Shown here one piece after another: positions 35,892 through 48,582 of a stretch of 64,000 nt of DNA. Both the position numbers and the translations under genes were made by a program. The stretch lies in contig VDMD01000001.1 in NCBI GenBank assembly GCA_007026445.1, positions 4,154,001-4,218,000 on the forward strand, written 5' to 3'. The DNA comes from Schizophyllum amplum. Lineage: Eukaryota; Basidiomycota; Agaricomycetes; Agaricales; Schizophyllaceae. Position 1 is the stretch's first letter. Each line of letters opens with the position of its first letter. A model generated the notes under the pieces. That model saw nothing but the letters and a program-made list of their open reading frames with translations. It had not been told where the DNA came from and did no database searches.

Positions 35892-38800
35892 ATGAGGGGT
35901 CTATTTTGGCGGCAGTTCACCATCCTCTGCTGGAAGAATGCCGTCGTTCTGTCGAAGCATCCGCTGGTGCGTTATCCAGGCCGCTAGCTTCGCAGAACGT
36001 TAGCTGACGAAGAGGTCCTCAGTTGAATATCCTGCGGGCCTTCATACTTCCCATAGCATATGGAGTGTTCATGTCCGTAGCGCAGACTTTCCTGACGAAG
36101 CTGAACAATGTGCGTGCCCTCCGATTGCAATAGACGTGTGCTGACGACCGTGTAGTACGGCATCAGCGATCCCGTTCCAGTCAACTCCCTGGTATCCCGC
36201 TTCGACGGCTCCCTTACGCTCGTATGGGCAGATGCGACCAATGGCACCGCCTCCCCCTCCCCCACCGACATCATGTCGCGTGTGACCAGCGAGTTCTCTA
36301 CGGCGCAACTGACTGCTGTACAGCAGGTCGCACATCCAGACGAAATAGCGACTACATGTCCCGAGAACTTCAACCTGTTCTCTGAATGCTTCGCCGGGAT
36401 CGAGTTCTATGACCCTGTGCCAGCTAATGGCACGGCGAGCGTCGTCAACTACACGCTTCGTGCGGACGGTGGACTCTATCACATCGACGTGATCAACCAT
36501 GCCAGCGATTACGAGCAGCGACTCATGCCTCTGCAATGGGCGATCGACCAGGTCAGTTGTTTACTTTTGAAACAGCGCACATACTCACCTTCTTAGGCTG
36601 TCATAGCACTGACTACCGACGTCGAGGTCCCAGCACCTATGGAGTGGCCGTTCTCGCAGGAGTCGAACGAAGATCAGGATAGAGACCTTCGACTGAGTGC
36701 GTACCTCCGTTCAACATCGGCCAACATCTGATGTCCTGATCGTAGGTTATGTCCGTGGCATTAGGAACCTCCTGTCAATAGCATTGTACGTGGACTCGCC
36801 GCATGACGCTCGAACTGCTCCCATATCAGTGTAGATTTGTCTGCTACGTCGGCATCGCCTATCAGCTTCCTGGCGCCTTCGCTGGTGAACGAGCTAACCT
36901 GCTCACAGCGCATATGCAAGTCATGGGCTCGGGGACGCCGCTCGAATCATGTACGCTCCTCGGGATATGCGCATATACCACTTCTGACGTCTTTTAGCTC
37001 GTGGCACACCAGCCTCTCCCTCCTTTACTTCCCCGCCTGGACTATCGTCTCTATCGTGTGGAGCTACCGTATCTTCACCGCCTCCAATCCCGGCCTTATA
37101 TTCGTCGTGCACATCCTCTTTGGATTATCTCTCGCGAGCTTCAGCCTCTTCGTCGCTGCGCCGTTCGCCCGCAGCCCACAGCTAGCGGCAGTTGTATCGA
37201 CATTCGCGAGCATCGTCCTAGCGATCATAGCGCTCGTTTACAAGCAGGCGACTACGGCCTCGGCAACCATATTCAGCTTGGTCTTCCCTCCCGCGTTCTA
37301 CATGTTTGCCATCCGTGCCATTTGCGGGTGGGAGAATCATGAACGGGCCACGGATGTGCTGAAAGGCGATCCGGACAATGACTTGATTCTTCTGCCTTTG
37401 ATCATAGTTGCCATCGTAAGTTGTCTGCGCACTAAGCGATGGTCCATTTCGCTGACGTGACCCGAATAGATCAACGTTTTCCTCTGGTCATGGCTCGCCA
37501 CCGTCTTCGAGGCACTTGTGTACAACGCGCACGATCACGACAGCTCAATATGGTTTCAACGTCGCCGGCCACAAGACGGAACGCCTTTGCCGGAAGGCGT
37601 GGCGATCTCAATCCGCAACCTAGGCAAAACGTTCAACACCGACTTGTTTAGACGCGCACGAGGGTCGGTCACGGCTATCGCAGATCTCTCGATGGATGTG
37701 CCGAAGAACGGAATCACCGTGCTCCTGGGATCCAATGGGTAAGTACGCCAGTCAAGCAGATTGTCGTCGATTTGAATGGCCCACCCCATGCAGCGCCGGC
37801 AAGTCAACTGCATTGGCCGTCTTGGCAGGCCTCACCGGACGCACGCGAGGCACAGTCACATTCGAAGGCGGGCACGCACGTCCTCCGTGGGGAACTTTAG
37901 GCATCGTACCGCAGAAGAACGTACTGTTCCCAGAGCTGTCATGCTACCAGACAGTACGCGTCTGGCGAGCTATCAAATGGGCAGGCGACTCTGGGAACAA
38001 GGGTGGCAAGTCAGACGGCGGTAAGTACGACGAGATAGAGCAGCTGTTGCACGACTGCGACCTTGGTGCGAAGGTGCATGCGAATGCGGATACGCTCTCG
38101 GGTGGTCAGAAACGGAAGCTGCAGCTTGCGGCTGGGTTGATCGGTGGGTCGAAGGGTGAGTGGATACGTCTTTCTGCAGCGGTAGTGACCTGATGACAAA
38201 ACGTAGTCGTTCTAGTTGACGAGTATGTTGAGTGGGCGGGCGCATGTATGTGCATCAAGGCGGCCATTTTGCTGACACCTTGTTTGTAGTGTACGTCAGG
38301 CGTTGATCCCTTGTCGCGTCGCGCTATATGGCGTACGCTGACAGCGCTTCGCGAGGAGCGTACCATCGTATATACGACGCATGTGAGTAGCTCACCACTT
38401 AGGTATGTCAAATACTAGTAACTCCTTCCATCATCATCAGTTCCTTGACGAGGCTGACCTTCTCGCGGACGAGATTGCTATTCTGGCGGCACCTGGGAAG
38501 CTCGTGGCGAATGGCCCTCCGGTGGCACTGAAGCAACAACTGGGAGAGGGCTACGCCATACATACAACTTTTGATATCGATGCTACCCACCATGGGGAGG
38601 GCAAGGCTGCGATCGCGGATGACGGCGGATGGGACGGTCCGCTCGCAAGCGGAGTTGAACCTTCTCCGCGCGATTCAAGAGGTTACACCCGAGGCAACAC
38701 TGACTCGATCTCAACGCTACAGCGCGTATCGACTGCACACCAAGGACATCACGCTGGTCGAACTTGTCGTGCGTATGCTGGATGAACGCCGGGAAGCCTT

Positions 38801-41727
38801 GCATGTCGCCTCGTATGACATTCATGCTACGTCCATTGAAGAGATCTTCCTCGACCTGATGACGCGCGAGCAAGAGGGGGAACCCCGCAGTTGGTGATCT
38901 GCAAGACGGCAACGAGAAAACTTCACAGAAGGAGGCGCCCGATCCGAGTCACGGTGGACCTCTCAACCTCACGAACAGCCGCGCGGTGTCACCTCTTCGG
39001 CAGGCTGTTACCATCTTCCGCAAGCGTCTGCTCATCGCGCGCAGGAGTTGGCTCACCCCAGCGCTTGCAATACTGGTCGCTATATTGGCGTCCATAATCC
39101 CTCTCGTGTTATCACGGACAGGCAGGAGACCTGCGTGCGGTCCTTCGATCGCCATCTATCCCAATCGCTATACCTGGCCAACTCACCTGTGGTGTACAGC
39201 CCTATGGCGCGGCTATTGACCTTCCCGTCAGATGTGGCGAGTGCGCTGCCGCGTGGCCCTAGTCTGACCATCGAAGGCGTCGCCGACAATGAAACCTTCA
39301 TGGACACGATACGGAACGAGTATAAGACAATGGCCCTCGGTGGTGTATCCGTGGATCTGGATTCATATGAAGCACTCTTCGCTTGGGAGGCGTCGCCGCC
39401 GGGCAAGACTGGCCTGGAACTGCTGAACGAGGTGTCGAATATACTGTACCAGCGCGCTGTAAATGCCACGGGCGAGGGGAACGCAGGGGCGATAATCTCA
39501 GCAAGCTACTCAGCGCTACCTTCTGTTCCTCCGGGTACACTTGTTGCACTCGAGTGGGCGCATTCTTCGGTGTGGCAATGGTGAGTGTCTGGTGTGACAG
39601 GAAGATATACAGCTGACGCCTGCTATCCAGGCTGTGTATCCAGCGTTTTTGGCGATATACGTGGCGGAGGAACGGAGGTCGCTTGTGCAAGCCATGCAGT
39701 TCTCGAATGGTCTGTCCAACCCGGTCGGCCTGTGGCTTGGGCATGTCGCGTTTGACGCGATGTTATCCCTCGTCGCGTCAGCGGTGATCGCACTTGTGTT
39801 TTCTTTTGCGTCAACACAGTTCGAGGGAGAAGGTCTCTTCGTACGTGCTTTGAATCTTCTTCGCTTCAACGTAGGCTGACATCTCTGTTCAGTGGGGTAC
39901 GCCGAAGTCCATGCGCACACTGTGGCAGGCCCTTGCTAATTGACTATACAGTCGTGATGTTCCTGTATGGGCTGGCAGCAACGCTGTTCTCGTATTGTAT
40001 ATCGTTGATGGTGGCCTCTCCGCTTGCTGCCTTTGCGGTATCGGCAGGGTATCAGGTCATCATGTTTGTCGTACGTGGGTCGTCACACCTATGGGATCGC
40101 ATCGCTAATCGCCTTTATAGTTATACCTTGCAGGATACCTTTTGACCCTCACATACGCAAAGACGTCAGAGTCGGACCACATTGTCACGATCATCCACTT
40201 CACCCTCTCACTGCTGTCTCCTGTTGCCAATGTGGTGGGTACTTGCCGAGGCTCCACTGCTTCGTATGTCTGCTGATATGATCTGTCCAACAGGCGCGCG
40301 CTGGCTTCGTGTCAGTTAACTTGTTCTCTTTGCTGTGCTCGGGTGGCACCTTGGAATCTGTCACTACCTCTTCCATGGGTAACATCACACATTACGGTGG
40401 TCCCATCGCCTACCTTTTCGGTTACAACTTTGTTTTGTTCGCCATACTGGTTTGGGTGGACTCCGGTTCCGTCTGGAGACGCAGCTCGGACATGTTAAAG
40501 CGCAGCAAAGGCGGCTCTCCATCTGATTCGGAGGTCACCTCTGACGACGTCCTACTGCGTGTCGAGAACATCAGCAAGACATTCGGGAAGCAGAAGGCCG
40601 TCGACAGCGTCAGTCTCGATGTACCGCAAAGTTCCGTGCTCGCTCTTCTGGGAGCAAACGGTGGCGGCAAGACCACGACGCTCAACGTGATTAGTAAGTA
40701 GGGGTGTTCTCTCCTAGTTTTGTCATCACTGACACGGGTGCAGGAGGGGACATCGTGCCAGACGAGGGCGATGCATTTGTCAAGGGTGTATCTATCGTCC
40801 GGAACCCGAGCGGGGCACGCCTCAACCTGGGCGTATGCCCTCAATTCACGGCAATTGACACGCAGCTCACCGTCCGTGATCATCTGCTCGTATACGCACG
40901 GCTCAAGGGGCTATCGTCTGGCGCAGAGATCAACGAGAATGTGGACACGCTACTGCAGGCAACTCGTTTAGACATCTATGCCGACCGGCTGGCGAGCAAG
41001 CTGTCGGGTGGCAATCAGAGGAAGCTCTCGCTGGCTATTGCGTTGATGGGTAAGCAGTCGTGCTTGTTCCTCCGACTCGGGCACAAACTGAACTTTGTAT
41101 GAAGGCAATCCTGCGGTCATACTTATTGACGAGTTCTCGACTGGAGTTGACGCCAAGATGAAGCGAGATATGTGGCAGACGCTGAAAGGTGTCTCGGCCG
41201 GAAAGCCGTGGTGTTAACGACGCGTACGCACGAAGGGTCTTCGCACCGAAGCCTGCGCTGATTTAACCCTAACAGATTCTATGGAAGAGGCTTCTGCACT
41301 GGCAGATTACGTGACTATACTTGCGAAGCGCACGCTGGGTACGTCTCGCGAATTTCATCCACGATTGAGTCTAATCACACTCACAGCCTCGGGGACCATC
41401 GAGTCGCTCTCAGCGCGATACGCTTGCTACGAAGTCCACTTTACTTGCAGGACTCGCGAAGACGCCGTGAAGGCGCAAGTGCTCATGGCGCAAATACCGG
41501 GATCGCGCAAGGCAGACGACGTTGCGACGCGCTTCGAGATACCAATTGGTGAAGCGCAGAACATGTCGCTCGCCGATGTGCTACACACTTTAAGTTCGTC
41601 AGCAGACTTCACCGAGTACACAGTAGAGAAAACGACGTTGGAGAGTGTGTTCCTGAAGGTGATGAGGGACAACAAGGTCGGAGAGGAGGACGACTCGACG
41701 AGGAGAAGAGGATTTTGGTGCTGGTGA
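35892..41727 (+). pseudogene. ABCA-type full-length ABC transporter, with several frame breaks
   Basis: The layout is (TM-NBD)x2, as in the ABCA subfamily, which moves lipids across membranes. The ATG at 35892 starts WRQFTILCWKNAVVLSKHPL, and the next exon adds the first membrane helix. A large loop and membrane segments follow (ICYVGIAYQLPGAF, LIFVVHILFGLSLASFSLFV). NBD1 has Walker A GSNGAGKST (split by an intron at about 37740-37792), signature LSGGQKRKLQLA and Walker B VVLVDE. NBD2 has GANGGGKTTT, LSGGNQRKLSLA, VILIDEFSTGVD and an H-loop TTH; it ends at 41727. Single-base shifts are apparent at about 38222, 38640, 38885 (a run of five G), 39112 and 41205, where no intron can restore frame without losing conserved residues. 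Either the gene is decaying or the assembly has homopolymer errors. If intact in the organism it would be an integral membrane ATPase. Confidence 0.75.
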
Positions 41728-42399
41728 TATAGAGGCGGGCGTATCTATACAGTATTCTGGTTCTTTCGGAATTGGTATATCAAGTACGCTTGGTGTACGG
41801 ATGGATCTCGTCCACTGTTTTTCTGGTCGCTACGTTGCTCATGGCATTGGAAGGGTCTGCATTCGAGAAGTCCGACAACCTCAATAGACGTGGATGATGA
41901 TATGGTTCCTGTGATTTACATAAGCACAATTGTAAGTGACGGAGAACATACGACGCCTCCGTCTTCGCATCTGAGAGGAATTTACAGTAAAACAAGACGT
42001 GCGACCGCCAAGGTCACACGATACTGCAGCGAGAGCGCCACGAGCCACCGGTATTCAATTTTATTGACCTCGCTGTTGGAATACATGTTCCTCGAGAGTC
42101 ATACGGTCTTGTGGCATGCATATTATTTTATGAACCTCAGTTAGTTGGTTGCGCTGTGAGTTTAGTAGGGAAGAGCTGACAGGAATCGCGAAGGAAAGAC
42201 AACGACTGATGGCAGTGAACTTATTTGCCTCTGTTTTGGTCACGCATCCTTATGTAAAGACACCGCGTCACGCCTTGACACGGTGGTGTTCTCTCTGTCT
42301 CTCTCCAGATCCCATCATTCATCGGCGGCACTTTCCCCTGCTCTCGCTTCCTTTTCACAGAGGCGTCTGAATAGCCTCACTTATATTATCTCATCTAAA
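41728..42399. other. Intergenic region before inverted-repeat copy A
   Basis: About 670 bases downstream of the transporter, with no recognised gene. Homology to the right-hand inverted-repeat copy becomes visible from about 42.4 kb on. Confidence 0.4.
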
Positions 42400-42849
42400 A
42401 ATATGGTATGCTCTATGTGGCACATGCCCTTCTGGCGACTGGGGTGGAAGCGCACGGGCCATGCTCAGTACGCGCCAGTTATTGTTTCAACGGACCGGAC
42501 ATCACAAAAAGCAAGCGTTATAGACACGGCAAGCTGCTTTGTTCTCAATCCGTATGTCGCCGCGAACGCACTGCTCCTGCTTATTGAGAAGCATGTGGGT
42601 CATTGCGCTATTGTCTCGCGAGGGTCAGTGCTTGACTCTAGTTGAGGCCTCTTATATGGCCCCTCCCCGGTGTGCATGGCGCACTACTCACGAAACATCC
42701 CTCTAACGACTGCACACATCACTTTGAGACACATTAGACGACAATCATACTCCGAAAGACCCTCGACGATACTCACGGCCTCGACTCATCCAAGCAGTAC
42801 GTGCTCGTCCGCGATTCAGATATCGCCGATCTGACTATCACGCTTACAG

Positions 42850-45666
42850 TGTCAACCAACGAACATCCGTCCGCCCCGGCTGGTCCGGCGCCGGAGGCGA
42901 GACATGATTCACGCAGTGATTGGAGCTCATCTGGTAGGTGCTTTGCCTCCTCGGCGTATCGTACCTCTGCCGTGCCACAATATCAGGAGCGATCAATGAC
43001 CATCTATCTTCAGAGACCGGACAAGCGACACATGGTTCAGCACCTACCCTGATTTCTGGCGCTACTTCGGGCTCTGCCGGGGATCAACCTATACGGGTTG
43101 GCGTGCGCCGCCGGACCCGCATAATTTTCTCGCGACTCTCGCGCCGTCTGTTCTACAACCACGGGGACGCGCCCTCTCTCCCTGAACCGGCATCATCTGA
43201 GGCGCATCTCGGGCACATCTATACCGGCGCCATGCTAAGGCAGCAGTCCGACCGACTGGTCCGCGAGCTGCAGCAATTGACCAACTCTCAGCGGGAGCAG
43301 ACCGACGTGCAACGAGAAATAGCGCGCGCCATCGATCGTCTCATTGGCCAATCCGCTGTTGGATGGCGCGGCTCCTCGTCGCCGCATTCGAACCGTAGGA
43401 CATCCTATCAAGAACGGTGCCCTACTCCCCCTCGGACCCTCAGGCATACCTATGATGACGTATCCTCGTTGCGGAGCGCAAGGGCTGCCAGAAATCGGAC
43501 AACCATCAACCCATCTCTATCATCATCTGACGACTTGACACCTCACGCAACGCCTGGCCCGGCATATCCTCCAGGCCTCGATATACCTCCTGCTGCACTC
43601 AGAGAATCTGTGCCACAAAATGCGCAAATAGCCGGTACATCTCGAGACCATGCTGGATAGACGGTGACGGCAATATGATCGACAGGCGGGGGATGACGGA
43701 CTGACGGACTTCGGCAACGAAACGGATAGCCCAGGTATTGGCAGTGCCACCCTCGAGCATTCGCCTCAAACACGCTCGCTCGCCGCGTTGCATACCAACG
43801 ACGAGGACGATGGGCGCAGCGACAACAACATACCAATGCTGGATACGAGTATCCTCACGGGGAACCTCCTGAGAGCGCAGGCTCCGCTAGCCATGCATCG
43901 ACATCGGTTAGGACCAGTCCAGTCGGCTTGACTTCCATCGACAGCACGCAACTCAATGAGCTATCCAACAACCCTCCCCGGCAGCAACTCCTGTTCTGCG
44001 TGCCCCAGGGAAGCCCGCCTGCGACCTAGTCCGCCATCTCGAGTCCATGGCGGCCACTGCCCGTGGGCAGATAGACTTCCTGCTCCTCAACTTTGCCTCC
44101 GTCCGAAGAATACATCATGGAGCTTCTGCAGTCGTCTAAGGACAAATGGAAGCTTAAGCATGGGTGCCCCTCGAAGACGCAGCAGAAAACAGCCGAGCAG
44201 CACGGTGGTGCACGTCCCCAGAGCCAGGATCTTCTCGCGCGCCGGACACCATCGTGCTCTACAGCTCTTTCCGCTGCCCAAGCATCAAGCTCATCAACGA
44301 ACCCTCCTGGCCTTGTTCGTCAGGCTTGCGTTCCTCTTCCCGAAGCTTCGCCGACACCTCTTCTACAAGCTGGGACGGAGTCTCTGCCCGCAATCGGGCC
44401 AGTCCACCGCAGGCAGGACCTGCTGGTTCGAAATGCCGCCAGTCCCTCCTCCGTTTTCCTCCGCACCGGTATCGAGTTCGCCAACGATTCCTCCTAACCT
44501 TGCGCGTCTGGCTTGTGTTCCGCTTCCTGAAGTCACGCCAGCCCCGCTTTCGCCAACGGCTCATTGTCTCCTCTCGAAGTTGCGCCAGGCCTGTCGCAGC
44601 TAGGACTTGCTAGTCCCAGAGACGATGCGGATGCGTGCTACGCGTCCTTCCTCCGCGGCGGCATCGCGTCCACCGACGGTTCCTCCTGGTCTTGCGCGAC
44701 GGGCTCACGCTCATGGGATTGGCCCGGTCCATCGTGCCGAAGTAGCGCCAGTGCCAGTCCCTCGGACTGTCGACTCGATTGTGCTTCCGGTTCGTCTGGA
44801 GGCACGACGATATCGGGGTCTCCGGAAGGCACTGAGGTCGCCGATCATCACGCTGAGGACGACCGGAACGCATGCCTGCATCCCATGACTTCGGTGTCGC
44901 GACACGCCATTCCCCGGCCAGCAATTATACGTGCATGTCGGGAACAAGCGGGACTGCAGGCGCTGTGCTCATGGGGGAGAGGCGAAGCTGTTCGACGAGG
45001 CGTTGCGTCACCTTCGTCGTTTCTACAAGGATCATCGCCATGATCTCACCTCAGCTCAAGATGAAGTTCCACCAAACGAAAGTGCGGGGTGGAGCCTATC
45101 ACGATCGCGACTCGCTGCTGGCTATCCTGATGGACCTCGAAGCCCACGTGGGATGTTTTCATTCGGTTGACGTCGAGTATGCCGGCCGCGGGAAGTGCGC
45201 TGCGCCAGCTCTGCCTGACTTGAGTCAGAGACTCTCGTCTCAGACACCATTCAGCAGTCTGCAGCGGCTCAAGTTCCGAGGCTATGGTAACGTCGGGCAA
45301 TTGTTGATGTTTCCTCTGGCACAACTTCGGCACCTGGAAATCTCGATCGACATCAGTGAGACAGACCTGAATATTCTCATGCGTATATGCAAGAGACTGG
45401 ATATCCTAGAGGTCATTTCCTCTGATCCCCTTAAACACGACGACGGACAACTCCGCAAGTCAGTTAAAGTGCCTACGACGACGCATTATCCACCAGTCAT
45501 GCATATCGTCGCCGACCATTTTAGCCCTGGCTTTTACCACAGTATACCATCGGATGTTGATCTTCGTCTCGATATATCGAGTGCTTTGCAAGCGAGCGAG
45601 CTCAGGGAGGTCTTTGAATCGGGTCCCCTCCGCGCAGCATGGTCGATTAATACGATTTCTAATTAG
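42850..45666 (+). pseudogene. Low-complexity Cys/His protein gene, copy A (broken)
   Basis: Same gene as the copy at 62953-60112 but with a disrupted frame. Conserved parts include the helical segment EQTDVQREIARAIDRLIGQS, the Cys/His cluster (HVGNKRDCRRCAHGG) and a leucine-rich C-terminal region (LMFPLAQLRHLEISIDISET) ending at 45666. Compared with copy B, a base is missing at about 43652 (CATGCTGG against CATGCCTGG), which creates an early stop. An extra C at about 45050 (CTCACCTCAG against CTCACTCAG) shifts frame again. Other shifts lie between 43.9 and 44.9 kb, where the repeat-rich middle is found in several frames. No ATG start was identified for either copy. The function is unknown and the family was not recognised. 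Confidence 0.65.
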
Positions 45667-45728
45667 TTTGTATACAGTACATAGTACTACAGCCGAGAAT
45701 GTAGGAACTGTCTTCGATGCGGCGAGTA

Positions 45729-47227
45729 TCACGGATACTGCTCGCGCGACAACTGTAAATAAGCGTCCTCCGCCTCGTGATACTTCGTGGTGAAGACGCG
45801 TATGTGTGGCGGTAGGTAGCAGGCGACCTCCTCGGGAGTTTCTCCGCTCGGGCGTGCCCAGGACTCCCCGACGTATGGCACGTAGCGGAGTATCCCCAGC
45901 CGTTCCATCGGCCGGCTGCGAAGCAAGGTGACTGTATCCACTAGATGACCGTGCGGCTGGTCCATGAGCGTCAACATCTTGAGATGCGCGTTCGATCGGC
46001 ATAGCATGTCCTCGATAGCCTTCAATCCCTGTATACCTGTGGAAGCGATTTCCAGTCGGTCCAGGCGGGGGACGGTGAGGCAATCAAAGAGCCAGTTCCA
46101 TGAGTTGTACCCGCATAGCACAAGAATTCGGAGGTGTGGCATATGGAGTGGAGGATGGTTGAGGGCCCGTACGTGGTCCTCCTCAAACAAGAGGTTCACA
46201 CGGACGTGGAAAGCCTGGAGTTGAGGACAGTTTCGCAGAAGCGTGAAGATGTGGTGCCCGTCCTTGCTCATGAACACGCCGACGTGTGTCAAGTGCTGAA
46301 GAGGCGCGCCATCTACACCCACGTATGTGTATGGATTCGCCCACCAATTCACAGAACGGAGGGGTGAAGCATACAATGAGCGGAGTAGGCGAGCCACAGA
46401 GCCTGTGCTCTCAGGAATCAGGCCCCACATCTGCATAGTGACCCTGCAGAGCGACACGAACGCTCCCCAAGGGGCGGTGAGAAGGGGACGGAGAACCCCC
46501 CCACTGCCGTCCATATGCATCGAGATCTCCTCCCACCTATAGGCATTGCGCGCCACGGTCTTCATGAGCTGGAGAAGGATAGCGTTATCATTATCCTCCT
46601 GGTCCGGTTTTCTCTCGTCGCCTCGTGAAGGATGGTAGAGCTGCAGCGTGAGAGGGAGACCAGCAGAATACTTGAGGCAAAGGTCAACGATGACGAGATC
46701 CGATGTGGTGGGGAAGGCGAGATCGACGAGCGTCCAAAGTAGAGGGTCGCCCCGAGAAATGGCAAGCCAGCGTAAACATACACGTCCTAACATGACCGCG
46801 GCCTTGCTATAGAAGTTGATAGACCGTCCCGAAATGTCGCCACGGTGCATGACTTCGTCCCGAGGATACCCAAAGAAGGGGTTGGGGTCACCGCACATCC
46901 TGAATATGCAGCAGAGGATTTCGGGAGGCAGATGATGGATGTGGCACTTTGGCGGAATTGGCGTGTCCGGCCTCGATACAGTGAAGCTTTTGAGCTCGGG
47001 AACTGCAGCGTCCGTCAGAATTAACGAGTAGATAAATTTGCACAACACTCACAACGCAAGTCATGTACCTTCTCGAATGGATTGCGAGGTCGCGAGGGAA
47101 GAATGGCTCCACCTTATGCTCACGGTCAGCGTCGTCATGCTATCCAGCTTTCAAACTTACCAGCATCGAAGTCAAATGCGGCGCCGTTGAAGCCTTGCTT
47201 CTCGAGCCAGCGGCGATGAATATTCAT
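45729..47227 (-). CDS. F-box-like protein, copy A
   Basis: The start at ATG 47227 reads MNIHRRWLEKQGFNGAAFDF, followed by short exons and introns up to about 47012. The main exon begins near 47010 (FTVSRPDTPIPPKCHIHHLP). It contains an F-box-like motif LPPEILCCIFRMCGDPNPFF and the phrase VCLRWLAISRGDPLLWTLVD, typical of basidiomycete F-box proteins, and then leucine-rich segments, ending at 45729. The putative role is substrate recognition in an SCF ubiquitin ligase. It faces the low-complexity gene with only about 60 bases between the stops. The paralogue at 58537-60044 has the same layout. The main exon is open for about 430 residues. The exact second-intron acceptor is uncertain; CCCGAG before CTCAAAAG keeps frame. 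Confidence 0.75.
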
Positions 47228-47440
47228 CCTGAAACTATGAGAACACTCAAAGATGACTGACTCGACTGAGCTCACCTGATAACGACTATTCGCCTGTCCG
47301 GCGCCTGCCTGCGCGCTTTAGTATGGTGTCAAAGGGAGGGGCAGTGTGTTGACGTCCTGTATGGCGCCCTAGCGCTTTTAAAAGCACTCGCGAATACCCA
47401 TTCAGACCGTATAAGGCAATTTGTGCCAAGAAAGGCATGT

Positions 47441-47837
47441 TCATTGTTCCTTCTTGAGCTGAAGGGTGGAACCGTGGAACTGATCGCGATGACAACAGCT
47501 ACATACAGTTGAATAGCCAGGGAGGCAGGCTCTGGCAGACTACCCGAATGACATATAGACGACGCATCGGAGAAGTTCGGTGAGCCCGCCTTCGCGGCTT
47601 TCTTGACATCATGGACGTTGCAGTGAAAGTGCTGCGTCACGTCTCCATCACGCGATCGCTGTTCAACGTTGAATGCTGCACGAAGGTGGGCGCTTAGCTG
47701 TAGAACAGGAGATGCACTGCGTACGCCAGTCTTTTGTTCTTTTCGAGGTGATGCTGAGGTGATGATGGTTCCGGACAAGAGCGGTCCGAACTGCCGAGCG
47801 AACTGCGCACTCTGCACTTTAACCTTACCTTTCCACC
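47441..47837. other. Intergenic region between F-box copy A and LysM gene
   Basis: About 400 bases with no recognised gene, outside the inverted repeat. It should contain the LysM-gene promoter. Confidence 0.4.
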
Positions 47838-48582
47838 ATGGCTCGCTGGTCGCAGTACCACGAAGTCAGTGCTCCGAATTCGTACGACATACTCACCTGC
47901 AATGTTTGCGTATAGGACTCTCACCGTCTGCCAGAGGGCATGACGCGCATCGGCTACGATGCTGACACGCAGAGATATCAATTCCGAGACAGCGACGGTT
48001 CAGTCTGGCAGGGGCCTGAGGGCGCGGAATATGGGGAGATGACACGGGGTGAGTATACTGAACTGGTTCAGAACAGGACTCACAATGGCGTGACAGTGTC
48101 CGATGGGGGGCAAGAGAGCTCTCCAGCGGAAGATGCGGACGTCGAACAAGGCCCACCCAGCCGGTCGGACGGTTACTCGCGACTGGCGACAGACCTTGTA
48201 CGTGTCCCCGGGACTTATTCACATTGCATACCATTTATCATGCCTGTAGGACGAGCCCGTGTTACGCGGGCGTGGTGTCGATACCAGCGCGTACCGAAGT
48301 CTCTTCCCCTTCTTCCTCATCATCGCTGTTGTCCTTCTCGTGGTCTGGAAGTTCATACTCTCCCCCAACATCCATGAGACCCCCTCCTGTCCTCCTGATC
48401 AGAAGGAGTACACCGTCGAACCCGGCGACAGCTGCTACCAAATATCTATCGCGCATGGTATACCTCTCGACAAGTTCTTCGAGCTCAACCCCAAAGTCAA
48501 ATGCGACCTTTTACTGCCTGGTTCTTCTGTATGTCTTCCCCGCGCAAGAGCTGTACCCGCCCCCACGTCGTCGTCTGCTTGA
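47838..48582 (+). CDS. Membrane-anchored LysM-domain protein
   Basis: The ATG at 47838 gives MARWSQYHE; an intron at 47865-47915 follows, then DSHRLPEGMTRIGYDADTQR. A second intron (about 48198-48249) leads to DEPVLRGRGVDTS. One hydrophobic segment, SLFPFFLIIAVVLLVVWKFI, is a transmembrane helix. After it comes a LysM domain (EYTVEPGDSCYQISIAHGIP, FFELNPKVKCDLLLPGSSV). The N-terminal half is acidic and polar with no signal peptide, so a type II membrane topology with the LysM domain outside the cytosol is likely. LysM domains bind N-acetylglucosamine polymers such as chitin, so a cell-wall role is possible. The start is supported by the GT-AG intron that restores frame. The length of about 215 residues is small, and only one LysM is visible. 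Confidence 0.82.

Larger units (their letters stand above)
42400..47440 (+). repeat. Large inverted repeat, left copy (A)
   Basis: This segment matches the reverse complement of 58.31-63.36 kb. Both contain the same gene pair in the same order and convergent orientation, and the match extends into flanking noncoding DNA. Examples are CTTTGTTCTCAATCCGTATG (copy A near 42538; complement in copy B near 63230) and, at the other end, GCCTTATACGG with its surroundings (complement near 47410 in A; near 58330 in B). The copies are clearly diverged, with many substitutions and indels. Boundaries are approximate and read by eye. No transposase or terminal repeat was recognised. Confidence 0.85.
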
